Counted from the stretch's first letter, positions 48,343-57,875 are shown. The stretch is 64,000 nt of DNA from Helicobacter muridarum (GCF_000765805.2 NZ_JRPD02000009.1:1-64000), one strand, 5' to 3'. Notes: generated from the sequence alone by a model not told the origin. Program-made: numbers and translations.

Positions 48343-51300
48343 ATGAAGATTGTTGAATACAGCGTTAAGAATCCAGTCGTTGTTTTAGTTGGAGTGATTT
48401 TTCTCCTACTATTTGGTTATCTAGCATTAAGGCAAATGCCCTACTCCTTAACACCCAATATCACAAGACCAACTGTTAGCATCATAACTACTTGGAGTGG
48501 AGCTACCCCTTATGAGATAGAAAAAGAAATTGTGCAAAGACAAGAGAAATTCCTAAAGAATCTCCATAACTTAATTGCTATAACTTCTACTAGTAGAGAA
48601 GGTGTAGCTGTAGTGAATCTTGAATTTCAAATTGACACAGATATGAAAAAAGTGTTGTTAGATATAAATGCCAAGCTTTCTGAAGTGCGAGGTTATCCAT
48701 CTAACATTGACAATCCTGTAGTCAAATCTACAGGGGAAAATATCGCTCCTGTTGCATATCTTTTCATCAAATCACGCACGAAGCAGTCCGTGAAGCAATT
48801 CTATACATATATAAGCGAGGATATAGTAAAGCTTTATGAAAGACTTGATGGCGTAGGTGCTGTTGATATTGTAGGAGGCGTAGCAAAGCAAGTTCAAGTT
48901 ATACTAAATACTAAACAATTAGCATTTTATAATATCACTATAGAAGATGTAATGATGGCTATTCAAAGTCATAATATAGACGTCTCTGCTGGTAGTTTAG
49001 ATTATGGTCAAAGAGCATATAGGGTGCGCACTATTGGTTTATATAAGGATATCCAAGATATATATAACACCATAGTAAAAACTAGCGATACACAAGTTGT
49101 ATATCTTCGAGATATTGCTTCTGTTATTGAATCCTATGAATTATCTACAGTGCCAAATATGCACAATAATAATGAGACTATGTCCTTACAAGTGCGTCCA
49201 AGTGCTGATGCAAATGTATTAGACTTGATTGAACGTGTAAGAAATTTAACTATAAAATTAAATGAAGCCGAGTTAAGGGAGCATAATTTATATATAGACT
49301 GGGGTAGAGATAGTGCTGGTTTTATTAAAGATGCTATAGCTCTTGTTAAGCATGATATATTGCTTGGCATTATTCTAGCGGCTTTGGTGTTGTATGTGTT
49401 TTTGCGGAGTTTTTCTAGCGTTTTTGTTGTTAGTGTGATTATTCCTATTTCTATCCTTAGTTCATTTATTATCTTAAACTTCATCGATAGAAGCTTAAAT
49501 GTTATATTACTAGCTGGCGTTAGTTTTGCTGTAAGTATGATTATAGATTCTAGCATTGTTGTGGTGGAGAATATCTATCGTCACTATGGTATGGGCAAGC
49601 GAATGTTTGAATCTTGCATAGATGGGACTAGGGAAGTGCTAGGAGCACTATTTGCTAGCACTATTACTACTGTGGCAATCTTTATTCCCATTATTGGATT
49701 AAAAGATGATGTAGGACAACTTTTTTCTGATATTGCACTAGCCTCTAGCTCTGCGCTTATATTGTCATTTATTATTTGCGTGATAGTTGTGCCTAGCTTG
49801 TATTATAGCCTTGCAAAATTCTTACATATAACTTATAAGCCTGATTCTAGCTCGCCACAGTCTGCCATATTAGTTAAACTAACTCAAATAATAAAAAGCA
49901 TTTTATCTACGATTTTCCCAAAAAAAATATTTTCACCTAGATTAATTGTTAGGATAATGCACCCAAAGATTACTTTTGATTTATTGTTGCTTAGGATAGG
50001 GCAATTTCTGTTTAGAATCATAACCAAGCTTGTAGATCTCTGTCTTAGAAATGTATGGATGCGTATGATGTGTGTAGTATTTTTTATGGTTTTTAGCGTG
50101 TTTATTGTTATAGTATTTTTTCCTAAACTAGACTATTTGCCAAAGGGTAGCCAGAATTTCATAATTGCTTATGTCCAAACTCCAAATGGACTTAGCTATC
50201 AAGAAAGACTAGATATATTGCAAGAAATTTACAATTACCATGCTCCATATATGCTTAATAATGGTTTTAATGGAGATTCTAAATATCCAGCAATTAGAGA
50301 TTTTTATGTTTCTGCAGGGACTACTAGCACATACTTTTATGTCATATCTGATGATACTAAGCGATATAAGGAATTAATCCCGCTTATGCGCAATAGCATA
50401 GATTCTATTCCTAATATTAGAGGCTCTGTTGTGGAGCAAGGAATATTTAGTAGTAGCGGGATTTCTGAAAATGTTGAAGTTAATATAGTAGGCTTTGATA
50501 TGGATTCTATGCTTCATAGTGCTATGGTGTTTATGCAGTTAGCCAAAGAGCACTTACCCGGGGCTAGGATTCGCGTTTTTCCATCGCTTGATCTAGGCAA
50601 TAGAGAAATTAATCTTTATCCAGATATGCGCGCTTTAGCTGTGAATGGACTAAATGTAAAAAGCTTTGGAAATATTGTTGATGTGGTTATTGGTGGGAAG
50701 AAAGTAAGCGATTTTCGCGATGAGCAAGGACGTATAATAGATCTAGTTTTGCAATCAGATAATATGACCCAAAGCCCAGAAGATATATTGTATTCACAGA
50801 TTTATGCCCCATCAGGACGTATTATTCCGCTTAGTAGTTTGGCTGATATTCGTCAAGATATAGGGCTATCCCAGATTCGACATTTTGAGCAAAATAGAAA
50901 TATTTTGTTATACATTAACCCACAATCCTCTATTCCGCTCCAAGATGTAATAGCAACTATAGATAATATAATCAAGCCTCAAATGCAAGCACAAAATGCA
51001 TTAGGAGATAATAGAATTGTGCTTAGTGGCAATGCCAATAAGCTGCACAAGTTAGCCAAACATCTAAGTGGAGGGTTTATATTGGCATTGGTAATTACTT
51101 ATTTACTTCTTGCTGCCTTGTATAGTAATTTTCTGTATCCAATCATCATTATTGTAACTGTGCCATTTGCTCTTGCAGGAGGCTTTATTGGGCTAAAATT
51201 TGTTGATACATATATTGCTAATCAGAATCTTGATGTGCTTACTATGCTAGGATTCATAATACTTGTTGGTTCTGTAGTAAATAATGCTATATTGATCGTG

Positions 51301-51579
51301 TATCAAAGCTTAATCAATTTGCGTGATGGTGGTATGAATGTGTATGATAGTGTATACAATGCGACCATTTCACGCATTCGTCCAATATATATGAGCATGC
51401 TTACAAGCCTCTTAGCACTCTCTCCTTTAGTTTTCTCAAGTGGAGCAGGCAGTGAGATATATCGCGGACTTGGAGCTGTGATTGGAGGAGGAATATTGGT
51501 TTCTACGGTTATTAGTGTATTTGTAATCCCATCTTTATTGCTTTTTACATTAAAGACTCCTAAGAACATTATTGTATAG
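48343..51579 (+). CDS. RND efflux pump, AcrB/HAE1 type
   Basis: 1078-residue proton-driven inner-membrane pump. N-terminal SVKNPVVVLVGVIFLLLFGY and MPYSLTPNITRPTVSI. Large periplasmic domains follow helix 1 and helix 7. Within the helix bundle, LLAGVSFAVSMIIDSSIVVVENI contains the acidic residues of the proton relay (normally D-D in AcrB; here IIDSS, one Asp). The C-terminal bundle has FIILVGSVVNNAILIVY. An Asn/Lys-rich cytoplasmic loop (~500-560) is longer than usual. It begins 5 bases after the previous gene. No membrane-fusion protein or TolC-like gene lies next to it, so it must use partners encoded elsewhere. Substrate unknown. Confidence 0.9.
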   Translation: MKIVEYSVKNPVVVLVGVIFLLLFGYLALRQMPYSLTPNITRPTVSIITTWSGATPYEIEKEIVQRQEKFLKNLHNLIAITSTSREGVAVVNLEFQIDTDMKKVLLDINAKLSEVRGYPSNIDNPVVKSTGENIAPVAYLFIKSRTKQSVKQFYTYISEDIVKLYERLDGVGAVDIVGGVAKQVQVILNTKQLAFYNITIEDVMMAIQSHNIDVSAGSLDYGQRAYRVRTIGLYKDIQDIYNTIVKTSDTQVVYLRDIASVIESYELSTVPNMHNNNETMSLQVRPSADANVLDLIERVRNLTIKLNEAELREHNLYIDWGRDSAGFIKDAIALVKHDILLGIILAALVLYVFLRSFSSVFVVSVIIPISILSSFIILNFIDRSLNVILLAGVSFAVSMIIDSSIVVVENIYRHYGMGKRMFESCIDGTREVLGALFASTITTVAIFIPIIGLKDDVGQLFSDIALASSSALILSFIICVIVVPSLYYSLAKFLHITYKPDSSSPQSAILVKLTQIIKSILSTIFPKKIFSPRLIVRIMHPKITFDLLLLRIGQFLFRIITKLVDLCLRNVWMRMMCVVFFMVFSVFIVIVFFPKLDYLPKGSQNFIIAYVQTPNGLSYQERLDILQEIYNYHAPYMLNNGFNGDSKYPAIRDFYVSAGTTSTYFYVISDDTKRYKELIPLMRNSIDSIPNIRGSVVEQGIFSSSGISENVEVNIVGFDMDSMLHSAMVFMQLAKEHLPGARIRVFPSLDLGNREINLYPDMRALAVNGLNVKSFGNIVDVVIGGKKVSDFRDEQGRIIDLVLQSDNMTQSPEDILYSQIYAPSGRIIPLSSLADIRQDIGLSQIRHFEQNRNILLYINPQSSIPLQDVIATIDNIIKPQMQAQNALGDNRIVLSGNANKLHKLAKHLSGGFILALVITYLLLAALYSNFLYPIIIIVTVPFALAGGFIGLKFVDTYIANQNLDVLTMLGFIILVGSVVNNAILIVYQSLINLRDGGMNVYDSVYNATISRIRPIYMSMLTSLLALSPLVFSSGAGSEIYRGLGAVIGGGILVSTVISVFVIPSLLLFTLKTPKNIIV

Positions 51580-51723
51580 CTTTATATAGTCTATATTATA
51601 GTGTATAAAGTTATAATATATGTAGCTTTATATTATTCATAACTAACTTAATATTTATTTATAACAATTAATAAATTAATATTAAAATGCTATTTGTTTA
51701 GTAGTTAATATCAAAGGAGCTTT

Positions 51724-52497
51724 ATGGATTTCATTAAAGCTAGATTCTATAATGTCGTTGTCTTAGTTATTGTATTTTGGATATGGGATTTTTGTAGCAC
51801 AGGAAATTTGTTTGGTATATCATTTTTTCAAAGCAATCATATTGTTCCAAGTCCAATTGAAGTTTTTTTGTATTTAAGTGAACTTGTTTCTACCAATATG
51901 CTTTTTTTACATATACAAGCAAGTCTATATAGATATGTATTGGGATTTGGAATTGGTGCAACTTTAGGCATTATTTGTGGTTTTGTATTATCGTTTTTCC
52001 CACGCTTCCTTAATGCCATAGAGCCTCTTATACAGATTTTGCGCCCTATCTCACCTATTGCATGGTTTCCTCTTATTGTGATTATTTTTGGGATAGGTGA
52101 TAAGCCAGCTATATATATTATTTCTTATGCTGTTTTTTTTCCTATGTTGCTTTTAACATTAGTAAGTATTAAACAAATAGATCCAATCTACTACCAATCT
52201 ATGGAAAACTTAGGTGCAAATAGAAAGGACATCTTTTTTCATGTAACACTTCCAGCTAGTTTTGTTGGAATCTCATCTGCATTAAAGCTTGGAGCAAGTC
52301 TTGCTTGGATTAATCTAGTTGTAGGAGAAATGGTTGGAGCACAAAATGGTCTTGGTTATATGATTATTGATTCTAGGAATTTGTTACAGACAGAGGGCAT
52401 TATAGCGGCTATGCTTTGTATTGGCTGCATTGGATATATTATTAGCCTATGCTTTGAATGGTTTGATAAATTTATACAAAATAAATTAGGAAAATAA
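51724..52497 (+). CDS. ABC transporter permease, NitT/TauT family
   Basis: 257 residues with six membrane segments and the cytoplasmic EAA loop (MENLGANRKDIFFHVTLPAS) that contacts the ATPase. LRPISPIAWFPLIVIIFGIGD is typical of the SsuC/TauC/NrtB group that imports sulfonates, nitrate, bicarbonate, thiamine precursors or similar. AAAGGAG precedes the ATG. The ATPase follows after 9 bases. No binding protein is encoded beside it, so the substrate cannot be inferred from neighbours. Confidence 0.88.
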   Translation: MDFIKARFYNVVVLVIVFWIWDFCSTGNLFGISFFQSNHIVPSPIEVFLYLSELVSTNMLFLHIQASLYRYVLGFGIGATLGIICGFVLSFFPRFLNAIEPLIQILRPISPIAWFPLIVIIFGIGDKPAIYIISYAVFFPMLLLTLVSIKQIDPIYYQSMENLGANRKDIFFHVTLPASFVGISSALKLGASLAWINLVVGEMVGAQNGLGYMIIDSRNLLQTEGIIAAMLCIGCIGYIISLCFEWFDKFIQNKLGK

Positions 52498-52506
52498 GGA
52501 TACTTC

Positions 52507-53409
52507 ATGAATATGGGTAATGAAATTGTCGTTTCGAATCTTACAAAGTATTATCAAGGTCATAAAGTGCTAGATTCTATTAACTTGTCAATTAAGAAAG
52601 GAGAATTTATCATGCTTCTAGGTAGGAGTGGCTGCGGCAAAACTACTTTACTTGATATTTTAGGTGGATTTGAGCCATTTCACTCTGGTTTTGTGCAGGT
52701 GCAAGGGCACCATGCAGGCAAGAGAGATGATATACTTAGTTTAGATTCCAATTCTGCTTTAAATAAGGCTAATGATTTGGAATTTAAACAGATAGGATTG
52801 CAATATTATGCTAAGCATTTGAAAGCAAAATTTAGATTTAAAAAGTTTCATCAAAGTTCTATATATCAAATTAAACCAAATAAAAAATGTATCAAGATTT
52901 TTCAAGAATATGCTCTTTTGCCATGGAAAAGCGCGCTTGATAATATACGTTTTGTTTTAAAGGCAAATAAAATTATTAATGAAGATTCTATAGCTATGAA
53001 ATATCTCAAGATAGTAGGTTTAGATGAGCATGCTAATAAGTTTCCAAGTGCTCTAAGTGGTGGGCAAAAGCAAAGAGTAGCCATTGCTAGAGCAATGTGT
53101 CTAAAGCCAGATATTTTACTTCTTGATGAGCCTTTTTCTGCTCTTGATTATTTTATTAGAGAAAATTTACAAAAGCTTGTATTACATCTTTCAAGAAGTC
53201 TTAATATGACTGTTGTATTTGTAACTCATGATATTGATGAGGCGATTTTACTAGGCGATAGAATCATTGTCTTAAATAAAGGTAAGATTGTGCGTGAATT
53301 TGATAATACTAATAAGCCAATAAAAGATAGCAGAGATTTCTATCATTTAAAGGATAGTATAGCATTTGAATTACAAGGATTCGAAGAAATGGTAGAATAT
53401 AATATTTAG
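52507..53409 (+). CDS. ABC transporter ATPase with ~50-residue insertion before the Q-loop
   Basis: Nucleotide-binding partner of the preceding permease. Walker A GRSGCGKT at 39-46, Q-loop IFQEYALLPW (Gln133), signature LSGGQKQR at 183-190, Walker B ILLLDEP at 203-209, and the H-loop VTHDIDEA. In NitT/TauT ATPases the Q-loop normally lies ~45 residues after Walker A; here it is ~87 later because residues ~72-126 form a Lys/Asn-rich insertion (DSNSALNKAND within it). All catalytic motifs are intact. 300 residues against ~250 usual. Confidence 0.9.
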   Translation: MNMGNEIVVSNLTKYYQGHKVLDSINLSIKKGEFIMLLGRSGCGKTTLLDILGGFEPFHSGFVQVQGHHAGKRDDILSLDSNSALNKANDLEFKQIGLQYYAKHLKAKFRFKKFHQSSIYQIKPNKKCIKIFQEYALLPWKSALDNIRFVLKANKIINEDSIAMKYLKIVGLDEHANKFPSALSGGQKQRVAIARAMCLKPDILLLDEPFSALDYFIRENLQKLVLHLSRSLNMTVVFVTHDIDEAILLGDRIIVLNKGKIVREFDNTNKPIKDSRDFYHLKDSIAFELQGFEEMVEYNI

Positions 53410-53431
53410 TATAAGATTTGTTTGTATGTTT

Positions 53432-54268
53432 TTATTCTATGATCAATCGATCATTAATTTCTTGCGCATTTCTTGCATTTGATTTTGTAATACGCCGCAT
53501 AGCGTCCACATGTGATTTTGTTACAGGCATAGTTTGCTTTAGCACAATCCATCTAACTCCTTGCGTGCATGGTGGGACTGTTAGAGAACCATCAAATTGG
53601 TAAGATGAAAGATCTTTTGGAAGAAGAGCGTTTACATCTATATTGCTTAGGAAATATGCCTTACCGGGCTCATTTGGAAGGTTTCTTACTAATGTAGTAA
53701 GCATGGAGCTAGAGAGACCCTCCGTAAAAAATATGGACATGATTAATATATCGCCGTTGGAATCTTTATGGAAGAGTTGGGCTTCCATGATTTCGCGATT
53801 TGAGTTAATCATATTTTCCGCTGGTGTCTTAAAGCGAATTAATTCTAATTGATATTTCTTATTATTTATTTCTAATATGCTGCCCCTTGGGTAGCTTATT
53901 TGAAAACTGTGCTGCTCAATACTAATATTTACTCCCTTAGCCATGACATATTGCGTTGTGAATTTTGTTGCTTCTGATTGTTGAGCTTGCCTTGGAGATA
54001 TATTGATTGGAGATTGTTGATTGCCTAGCTTACATCCTAAATAGAGCGGATTATTTTGCCATTTATCTTGTGGTAACTTTCTGCCCTCATAGCTCCAATC
54101 TGTATCCTTTGCAAAGCAAAATGATGTTAATAAACAATAAAACATAAATCCATAAAATATATAGCAATTAGGAAAACTAAACTTGATGTGAATCAAATTT
54201 TTAGATTCAGTCTTTTTTTGTTTAATTACCAATGTAGAAAGACAATTATTAAAGCTGATCATTTTCAC
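53432..54268 (-). CDS. Alpha-carbonic anhydrase homologue lacking all three zinc ligands
   Basis: 278 residues, exported (hydrophobic segment ending FCFAKD near residue 53). The alpha-CA fold is clear: QSPINI at 85-90, SFQISYPRG, SLTVPPCTQGVRW and two Cys (79, 234) placed for the usual disulfide. The zinc ligands of active enzymes (His94, His96 and His119 in human CA II) align with Arg145, Lys147 and Gln164 in LIRFKTPAEN and MEAQLFHK. Equivalents of His64 (His120), Glu106 (Glu151) and Thr199 (Thr230) remain. It should not bind zinc or hydrate CO2, like vertebrate CA-related proteins. Start GTG 54268 or ATG 54262, overlapping the end of gpsA. Confidence 0.88.
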   Translation of the reverse strand: MKMISFNNCLSTLVIKQKKTESKNLIHIKFSFPNCYIFYGFMFYCLLTSFCFAKDTDWSYEGRKLPQDKWQNNPLYLGCKLGNQQSPINISPRQAQQSEATKFTTQYVMAKGVNISIEQHSFQISYPRGSILEINNKKYQLELIRFKTPAENMINSNREIMEAQLFHKDSNGDILIMSIFFTEGLSSSMLTTLVRNLPNEPGKAYFLSNIDVNALLPKDLSSYQFDGSLTVPPCTQGVRWIVLKQTMPVTKSHVDAMRRITKSNARNAQEINDRLIIE

Positions 54269-55229
54269 AACCTTGACTTTGCAGTAGCTTTCTTAGACTC
54301 ATTTGGACATCTCCCCCATCTAGTATCATTTGCACTTCATTTGCTATTGGAGTGTGTATATTATTTCTATGGCTAATTTGCGTAATTGATTTTGCGCTAT
54401 ATACTCCCTCTGCGACCTCTCCTAGTTCATCTAAAATATCCTTTAACTTCTTGCCTTTTGCTAGTCCAAACCCTACTCTATAATTGCGAGACATTGTAGA
54501 ACTTGATGTAAGAAATAAATCTCCGCTACCAGATAATCCTATGAATGTCTCCTCTTTTGCATTAAAAAACAAACCAAAGCGAGTCATCTCCACAAGCCCT
54601 CGTGATATTAGCGATGCTTTTGCATTATTGCCTAACTGCAATCCATCGCAAATTCCGCTAGCAATAGCAATAACATTTTTATATGCTCCTGCAATTTCTG
54701 CACCTATAACATCATTTCGTATGTATATCTTCATAAAGTCTGGAAAGCAATCTGCATAATCCTTTGCAAGAGAGGCATTTGTAGAATGAATTACTAACGC
54801 GCATGGTAACCCATCCTTAACCTCATTAGCAAAGCTTGGTCCAGCTAGGTAACATAAATTATCTTTTGAAAAATATTCTTCTAGTATATTGCTAACAAAT
54901 GCCCCGCTTTCTCTCTCTATGCCTTTGCTAGCAGCTAAGATTTTTACATCATTCTTGATTTTTTGTAAGCCTTGATTCTTGCGTAGAAATTCTCGCAAGA
55001 ACGCGCTAGCAATAGCGATTAAGCATAATGGCTGTATAGATTTGTTGTATACATCTATAAAGTTTTCATAGTTTAGCTGAACTGCTTTAGTGTTATATAT
55101 TTGGTTAGTGCCGTATTGATTCATGTCTAAACTTCTGCGAGATAGAACAAAGACATTGTTATTCAATGATAGGCATGATGTTAAAGCCATTCCCCACGCA
55201 CCACCGCCAAATATAAATATATCCTTCAT
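54249..55229 (-). CDS. gpsA: Glycerol-3-phosphate dehydrogenase [NAD(P)+]
   Basis: Supplies sn-glycerol 3-phosphate for phospholipid synthesis from dihydroxyacetone phosphate. Rossmann FGGGAWGMALTSCLS at the N-terminus, AASKGIE, LAGPSFANEVKDGLP, the catalytic GAYKNVIAIASGICDG (Lys) and GLSGSGDLFLT are present. 326 residues, normal. It starts 1 base after the stop of the FtsL-like gene and overlaps the carbonic anhydrase homologue by 20 bases, so the three form one minus-strand unit. Confidence 0.96.
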   Translation of the reverse strand: MKDIFIFGGGAWGMALTSCLSLNNNVFVLSRRSLDMNQYGTNQIYNTKAVQLNYENFIDVYNKSIQPLCLIAIASAFLREFLRKNQGLQKIKNDVKILAASKGIERESGAFVSNILEEYFSKDNLCYLAGPSFANEVKDGLPCALVIHSTNASLAKDYADCFPDFMKIYIRNDVIGAEIAGAYKNVIAIASGICDGLQLGNNAKASLISRGLVEMTRFGLFFNAKEETFIGLSGSGDLFLTSSSTMSRNYRVGFGLAKGKKLKDILDELGEVAEGVYSAKSITQISHRNNIHTPIANEVQMILDGGDVQMSLRKLLQSQGCENDQL

Positions 55230-55230
55230 A

Positions 55231-55659
55231 TTAATAACCTAATTCCATAAGTAGATGTTTGTTTTTAATTGATTCTATATTGCGATTTAATCTTTGTTTT
55301 TCCTCAAGCAAGAGCTCCTTTTCTGCTTGAAGTTTAGCAATACTACGACTTATGTAATATATATTGTTAGACACATATATCTTTGGTAAAAAGATGCTTA
55401 AAATTAATCCTAGTAATAGAAACGCAATTAGCAAATTAAACTTGCCTAGCCCATCGCCTTTAGGAATAGATATTTTTACTAGTTCTTCTTTTTCGTCATT
55501 CGATATTCTAGTAGCATAGTTAGCATTTTGTGTATTGGGCATATTTAAATCTGTTGCATTAGAATTCTTAATATCAAAGTCCCTAATATTAGACGATATG
55601 TTGGAAATTCCAATATCCGTATTTAGTGTGTTGTTATTTGTGATAAGAGCTTTTTGCAT
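55231..55659 (-). CDS. FtsL/DivIC-like single-pass membrane protein
   Basis: 142 residues: an Asn-rich N-terminal tail (~1-75, presumed cytoplasmic), one membrane segment (FNLLIAFLLLGLILSIFLP), then a leucine-zipper coiled coil (LQAEKELLLEEKQRLNRNIE) and a short end. This is the topology and size of the septal proteins FtsL and DivIC/FtsB, which show little sequence identity between phyla. AAGGA precedes the ATG. It is first in a unit with gpsA. Assignment by topology only. Confidence 0.6.
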   Translation of the reverse strand: MQKALITNNNTLNTDIGISNISSNIRDFDIKNSNATDLNMPNTQNANYATRISNDEKEELVKISIPKGDGLGKFNLLIAFLLLGLILSIFLPKIYVSNNIYYISRSIAKLQAEKELLLEEKQRLNRNIESIKNKHLLMELGY

Positions 55660-56167
55660 ATTATTCCTTAAATCTAATCTACAACAATTATTCTAAGTTT
55701 GTATTGCTATAAACCTTAACTAGCTTAGCATTGTATCATACTCACACAGTAAATCCTAGCAAAATTCAAAGCTATCACTTGTCAAACGAATGATATAGGA
55801 TTGATAAATTTATAAATAGGTAATGATTTTAGTGATGTCTATGTTTTTATATTTGATTTATTCTAATTTTAATTAAAATAGAAATTACTTTTTGATATTG
55901 CAAAAACTTTTATAAAATCTTACATTATTTTAATTTGATTAGATTTGAAAATTATAAGATATATAGTGTTTGTTGTAATATGGTCTATGAAGTCATTGTA
56001 AATAAAAATACTAAATCTATTTACTTAAGTTTTTAAATGTTTAATCTAAAATTTATGTATATCAAAGGCTTAAGCATTCAACTTAGTAGTTCTTACTTAA
56101 GTTAAGAAATCTTAAGTCCTTTTATTGTTATCCATAATATTATCTATGTCGTGTGCAAAAACTTAAA
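55660..56167. other. Non-coding region between napA and FtsL-like gene
   Basis: 507 AT-rich bases, no gene on either strand. They should contain the napA 3' end and the promoter of the FtsL-like/gpsA unit. A 7-bp inverted repeat (ACTTAAG/CTTAAGT, ~56095-56117) is present, but it lacks a T-run and is weak. Confidence 0.4.
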
Positions 56168-56608
56168 TTAAGCTAGCTGTGATTCTAACATCCATATTGC
56201 TTTTTCTAGGAATGCAATTTGAGAATCAGCATAACCTTGTGTAGCTACATCATCTTGCCCAGAAGCAACCTTTGATAGCTCTTTGAACGTTTTTAGGAAA
56301 TATCTATAATCTTCTAACACAGCCCTTAAGATTGTTTCAGACTTAAAGTTAGTGCTAGAATCTTCCTTAATCTTAGCAACTTTAACAACATCAGCTAATG
56401 TTACATAGGGAGTAGAACCTAATTGAATGATTCTTTCTGCTAAATCATCAAATATGTCAGAAAATGTATCATATATTTCCTCTGTTGCCTTATGAACTTG
56501 TGGAAAATCCCTACCTTTTACATTCCAGTGAAAATTATGTAATTTCATAAAGAAGACTAATGAATCTGCTTGCAATTGTTTCAGAATTTCAACTTGGTTA
56601 TTATTCAT
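56168..56608 (-). CDS. napA: Dps-family ferritin (neutrophil-activating protein)
   Basis: A 12-subunit iron store that oxidises Fe(II) and protects DNA from peroxide; in H. pylori NapA also activates neutrophils. 146 residues, four-helix bundle. MKLHNFHWNVKGRDF and ATEEIYDTFSDIFDDLAERI give the ferroxidase ligands (His27, His39, Asp54, Glu58 by alignment with H. pylori His25, His37, Asp52 and Glu56). It lies 34 bases after dxr on the same strand. An AAAGG site precedes the ATG. In relatives it is controlled by Fur or PerR; no such site is clear here. Confidence 0.95.
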   Translation of the reverse strand: MNNNQVEILKQLQADSLVFFMKLHNFHWNVKGRDFPQVHKATEEIYDTFSDIFDDLAERIIQLGSTPYVTLADVVKVAKIKEDSSTNFKSETILRAVLEDYRYFLKTFKELSKVASGQDDVATQGYADSQIAFLEKAIWMLESQLA

Positions 56609-56642
56609 AATAATGCCTTTAATTAAATTTGGTTAGGAAATA

Positions 56643-57875
56643 TTAACATGTTTTATTTATATTATTGGTTTTTAATAAAAAATATGCAAGTTTGCCGGCT
56701 TCTTTATGTAACTCTAGTATATCCTCTAGCCTTTTTATACTAAGATATTGTTTCATAAAATGCTCTAGAATTTGTGCTAAAACCTCACTAAATGCTCCAA
56801 ATGCGATTTTGCCCTCTAAGAATAGATTTTGTAAGATTTCGTTACCTGCGTTTAGAACTATTCCTAATTGTGGAGTTGCAAGCAATGCGTCTTTATAAGC
56901 CCATAATGGATAGCGATTTATATCGATTTCTTGGAAGCAAATGCGAGCAAAGTCTTGTAATTTTAGTGTTTGCATATCAAATCTCTTTTTAGCTTTCTCT
57001 AGATTCATGCTATATGCTAGTGGTATTCTCATATCATTTGGGCTAAGTAGTGCTGATATGATTCCATTTGGATATTCTACTAATGCATGCACAAGTGAGC
57101 TTCTCTCAATTATTGCATCAATATCAGTTGTATTAAATAACCAATAAGATTCAATGATTTCATATAGTTTATTAACAAATGTTGCTGAATCTATGGTGAT
57201 TTTTTGCCCCATGCTCCATGTTGGATGTTTTAGGACATCTTGCAATGAAGCGTGTTTTATCTTATGTATTGGCATATCGCGAAGTGCTCCCCCTGAGGCT
57301 GTTATAATTAGTTTATCTGGTTTTGTTTGATTAGGGTTGCTATGTAGCAAATACCATAGACTAAAGTGCTCACTATCCACAGGGAAAATACTATAACTAG
57401 TTGCTTTTAGATTTGGCACTTCATCTAGCTTATCTAACTTAGAATCTAGGGAATCCAATGGCTTTATTTGATTTATTTCTTGCGTTTTTTGAATGACATT
57501 ATCTATTAGTGCTCCAGCAATGACTAGGGATTCTTTGTTGGCTAAGATTAGCTTTTTGTTTAGTTTTAGTGTCTCAAGGCTAAATGGTAATCCTGCAAAG
57601 CCAATAACAGAATTTAATATATGTTTTGATTGACATTTGTGAATCATGTTACAAATTTCCTTGCTTCCTACAAATACTTCACAATCCCTAGCTTGCAATT
57701 TCGATAAATACTTATCGCTTGAGATTCCTATGAATCTTGGAGAGAATTGCTCTATTTGATTATTAAGTAAAGATATATTGTTGCCACATACTAAGGCTTC
57801 TATCTGCATACCAAATTGCTTGGCAATCTTTAGAGCATTAACGCCTATGCTACCTGTACTACCCAATATAACCAC
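56643..57875 (-). CDS. dxr: 1-deoxy-D-xylulose-5-phosphate reductoisomerase
   Basis: Makes MEP in the non-mevalonate isoprenoid pathway (ispH of the same pathway is at 9.5 kb). VVILGSTGSIGVNALKIA (NADPH binding), LANKESLVIAGA, VDSEHFSLW (metal-binding Asp and Glu) and SASGGALRD-like ITASGGALRDM, PTWSMGQKITIDSAT are visible. The open frame begins at ATG 57959, but the 28 extra residues are hydrophobic and untypical; GTG at 57875, with AAAGGCG upstream, gives the family N-terminus and 410 residues. An insertion of ~35 residues (about 127-162; DSLDSKLDKLDE) lies just before the catalytic SEH motif. Confidence 0.93.
   Translation of the reverse strand: MVILGSTGSIGVNALKIAKQFGMQIEALVCGNNISLLNNQIEQFSPRFIGISSDKYLSKLQARDCEVFVGSKEICNMIHKCQSKHILNSVIGFAGLPFSLETLKLNKKLILANKESLVIAGALIDNVIQKTQEINQIKPLDSLDSKLDKLDEVPNLKATSYSIFPVDSEHFSLWYLLHSNPNQTKPDKLIITASGGALRDMPIHKIKHASLQDVLKHPTWSMGQKITIDSATFVNKLYEIIESYWLFNTTDIDAIIERSSLVHALVEYPNGIISALLSPNDMRIPLAYSMNLEKAKKRFDMQTLKLQDFARICFQEIDINRYPLWAYKDALLATPQLGIVLNAGNEILQNLFLEGKIAFGAFSEVLAQILEHFMKQYLSIKRLEDILELHKEAGKLAYFLLKTNNINKTC

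Noticed and set aside
56095-56117. Inverted repeat ACTTAAG/CTTAAGT as napA terminator
   Set aside because: Short AT-rich stem without a T-run; such repeats are expected by chance here.
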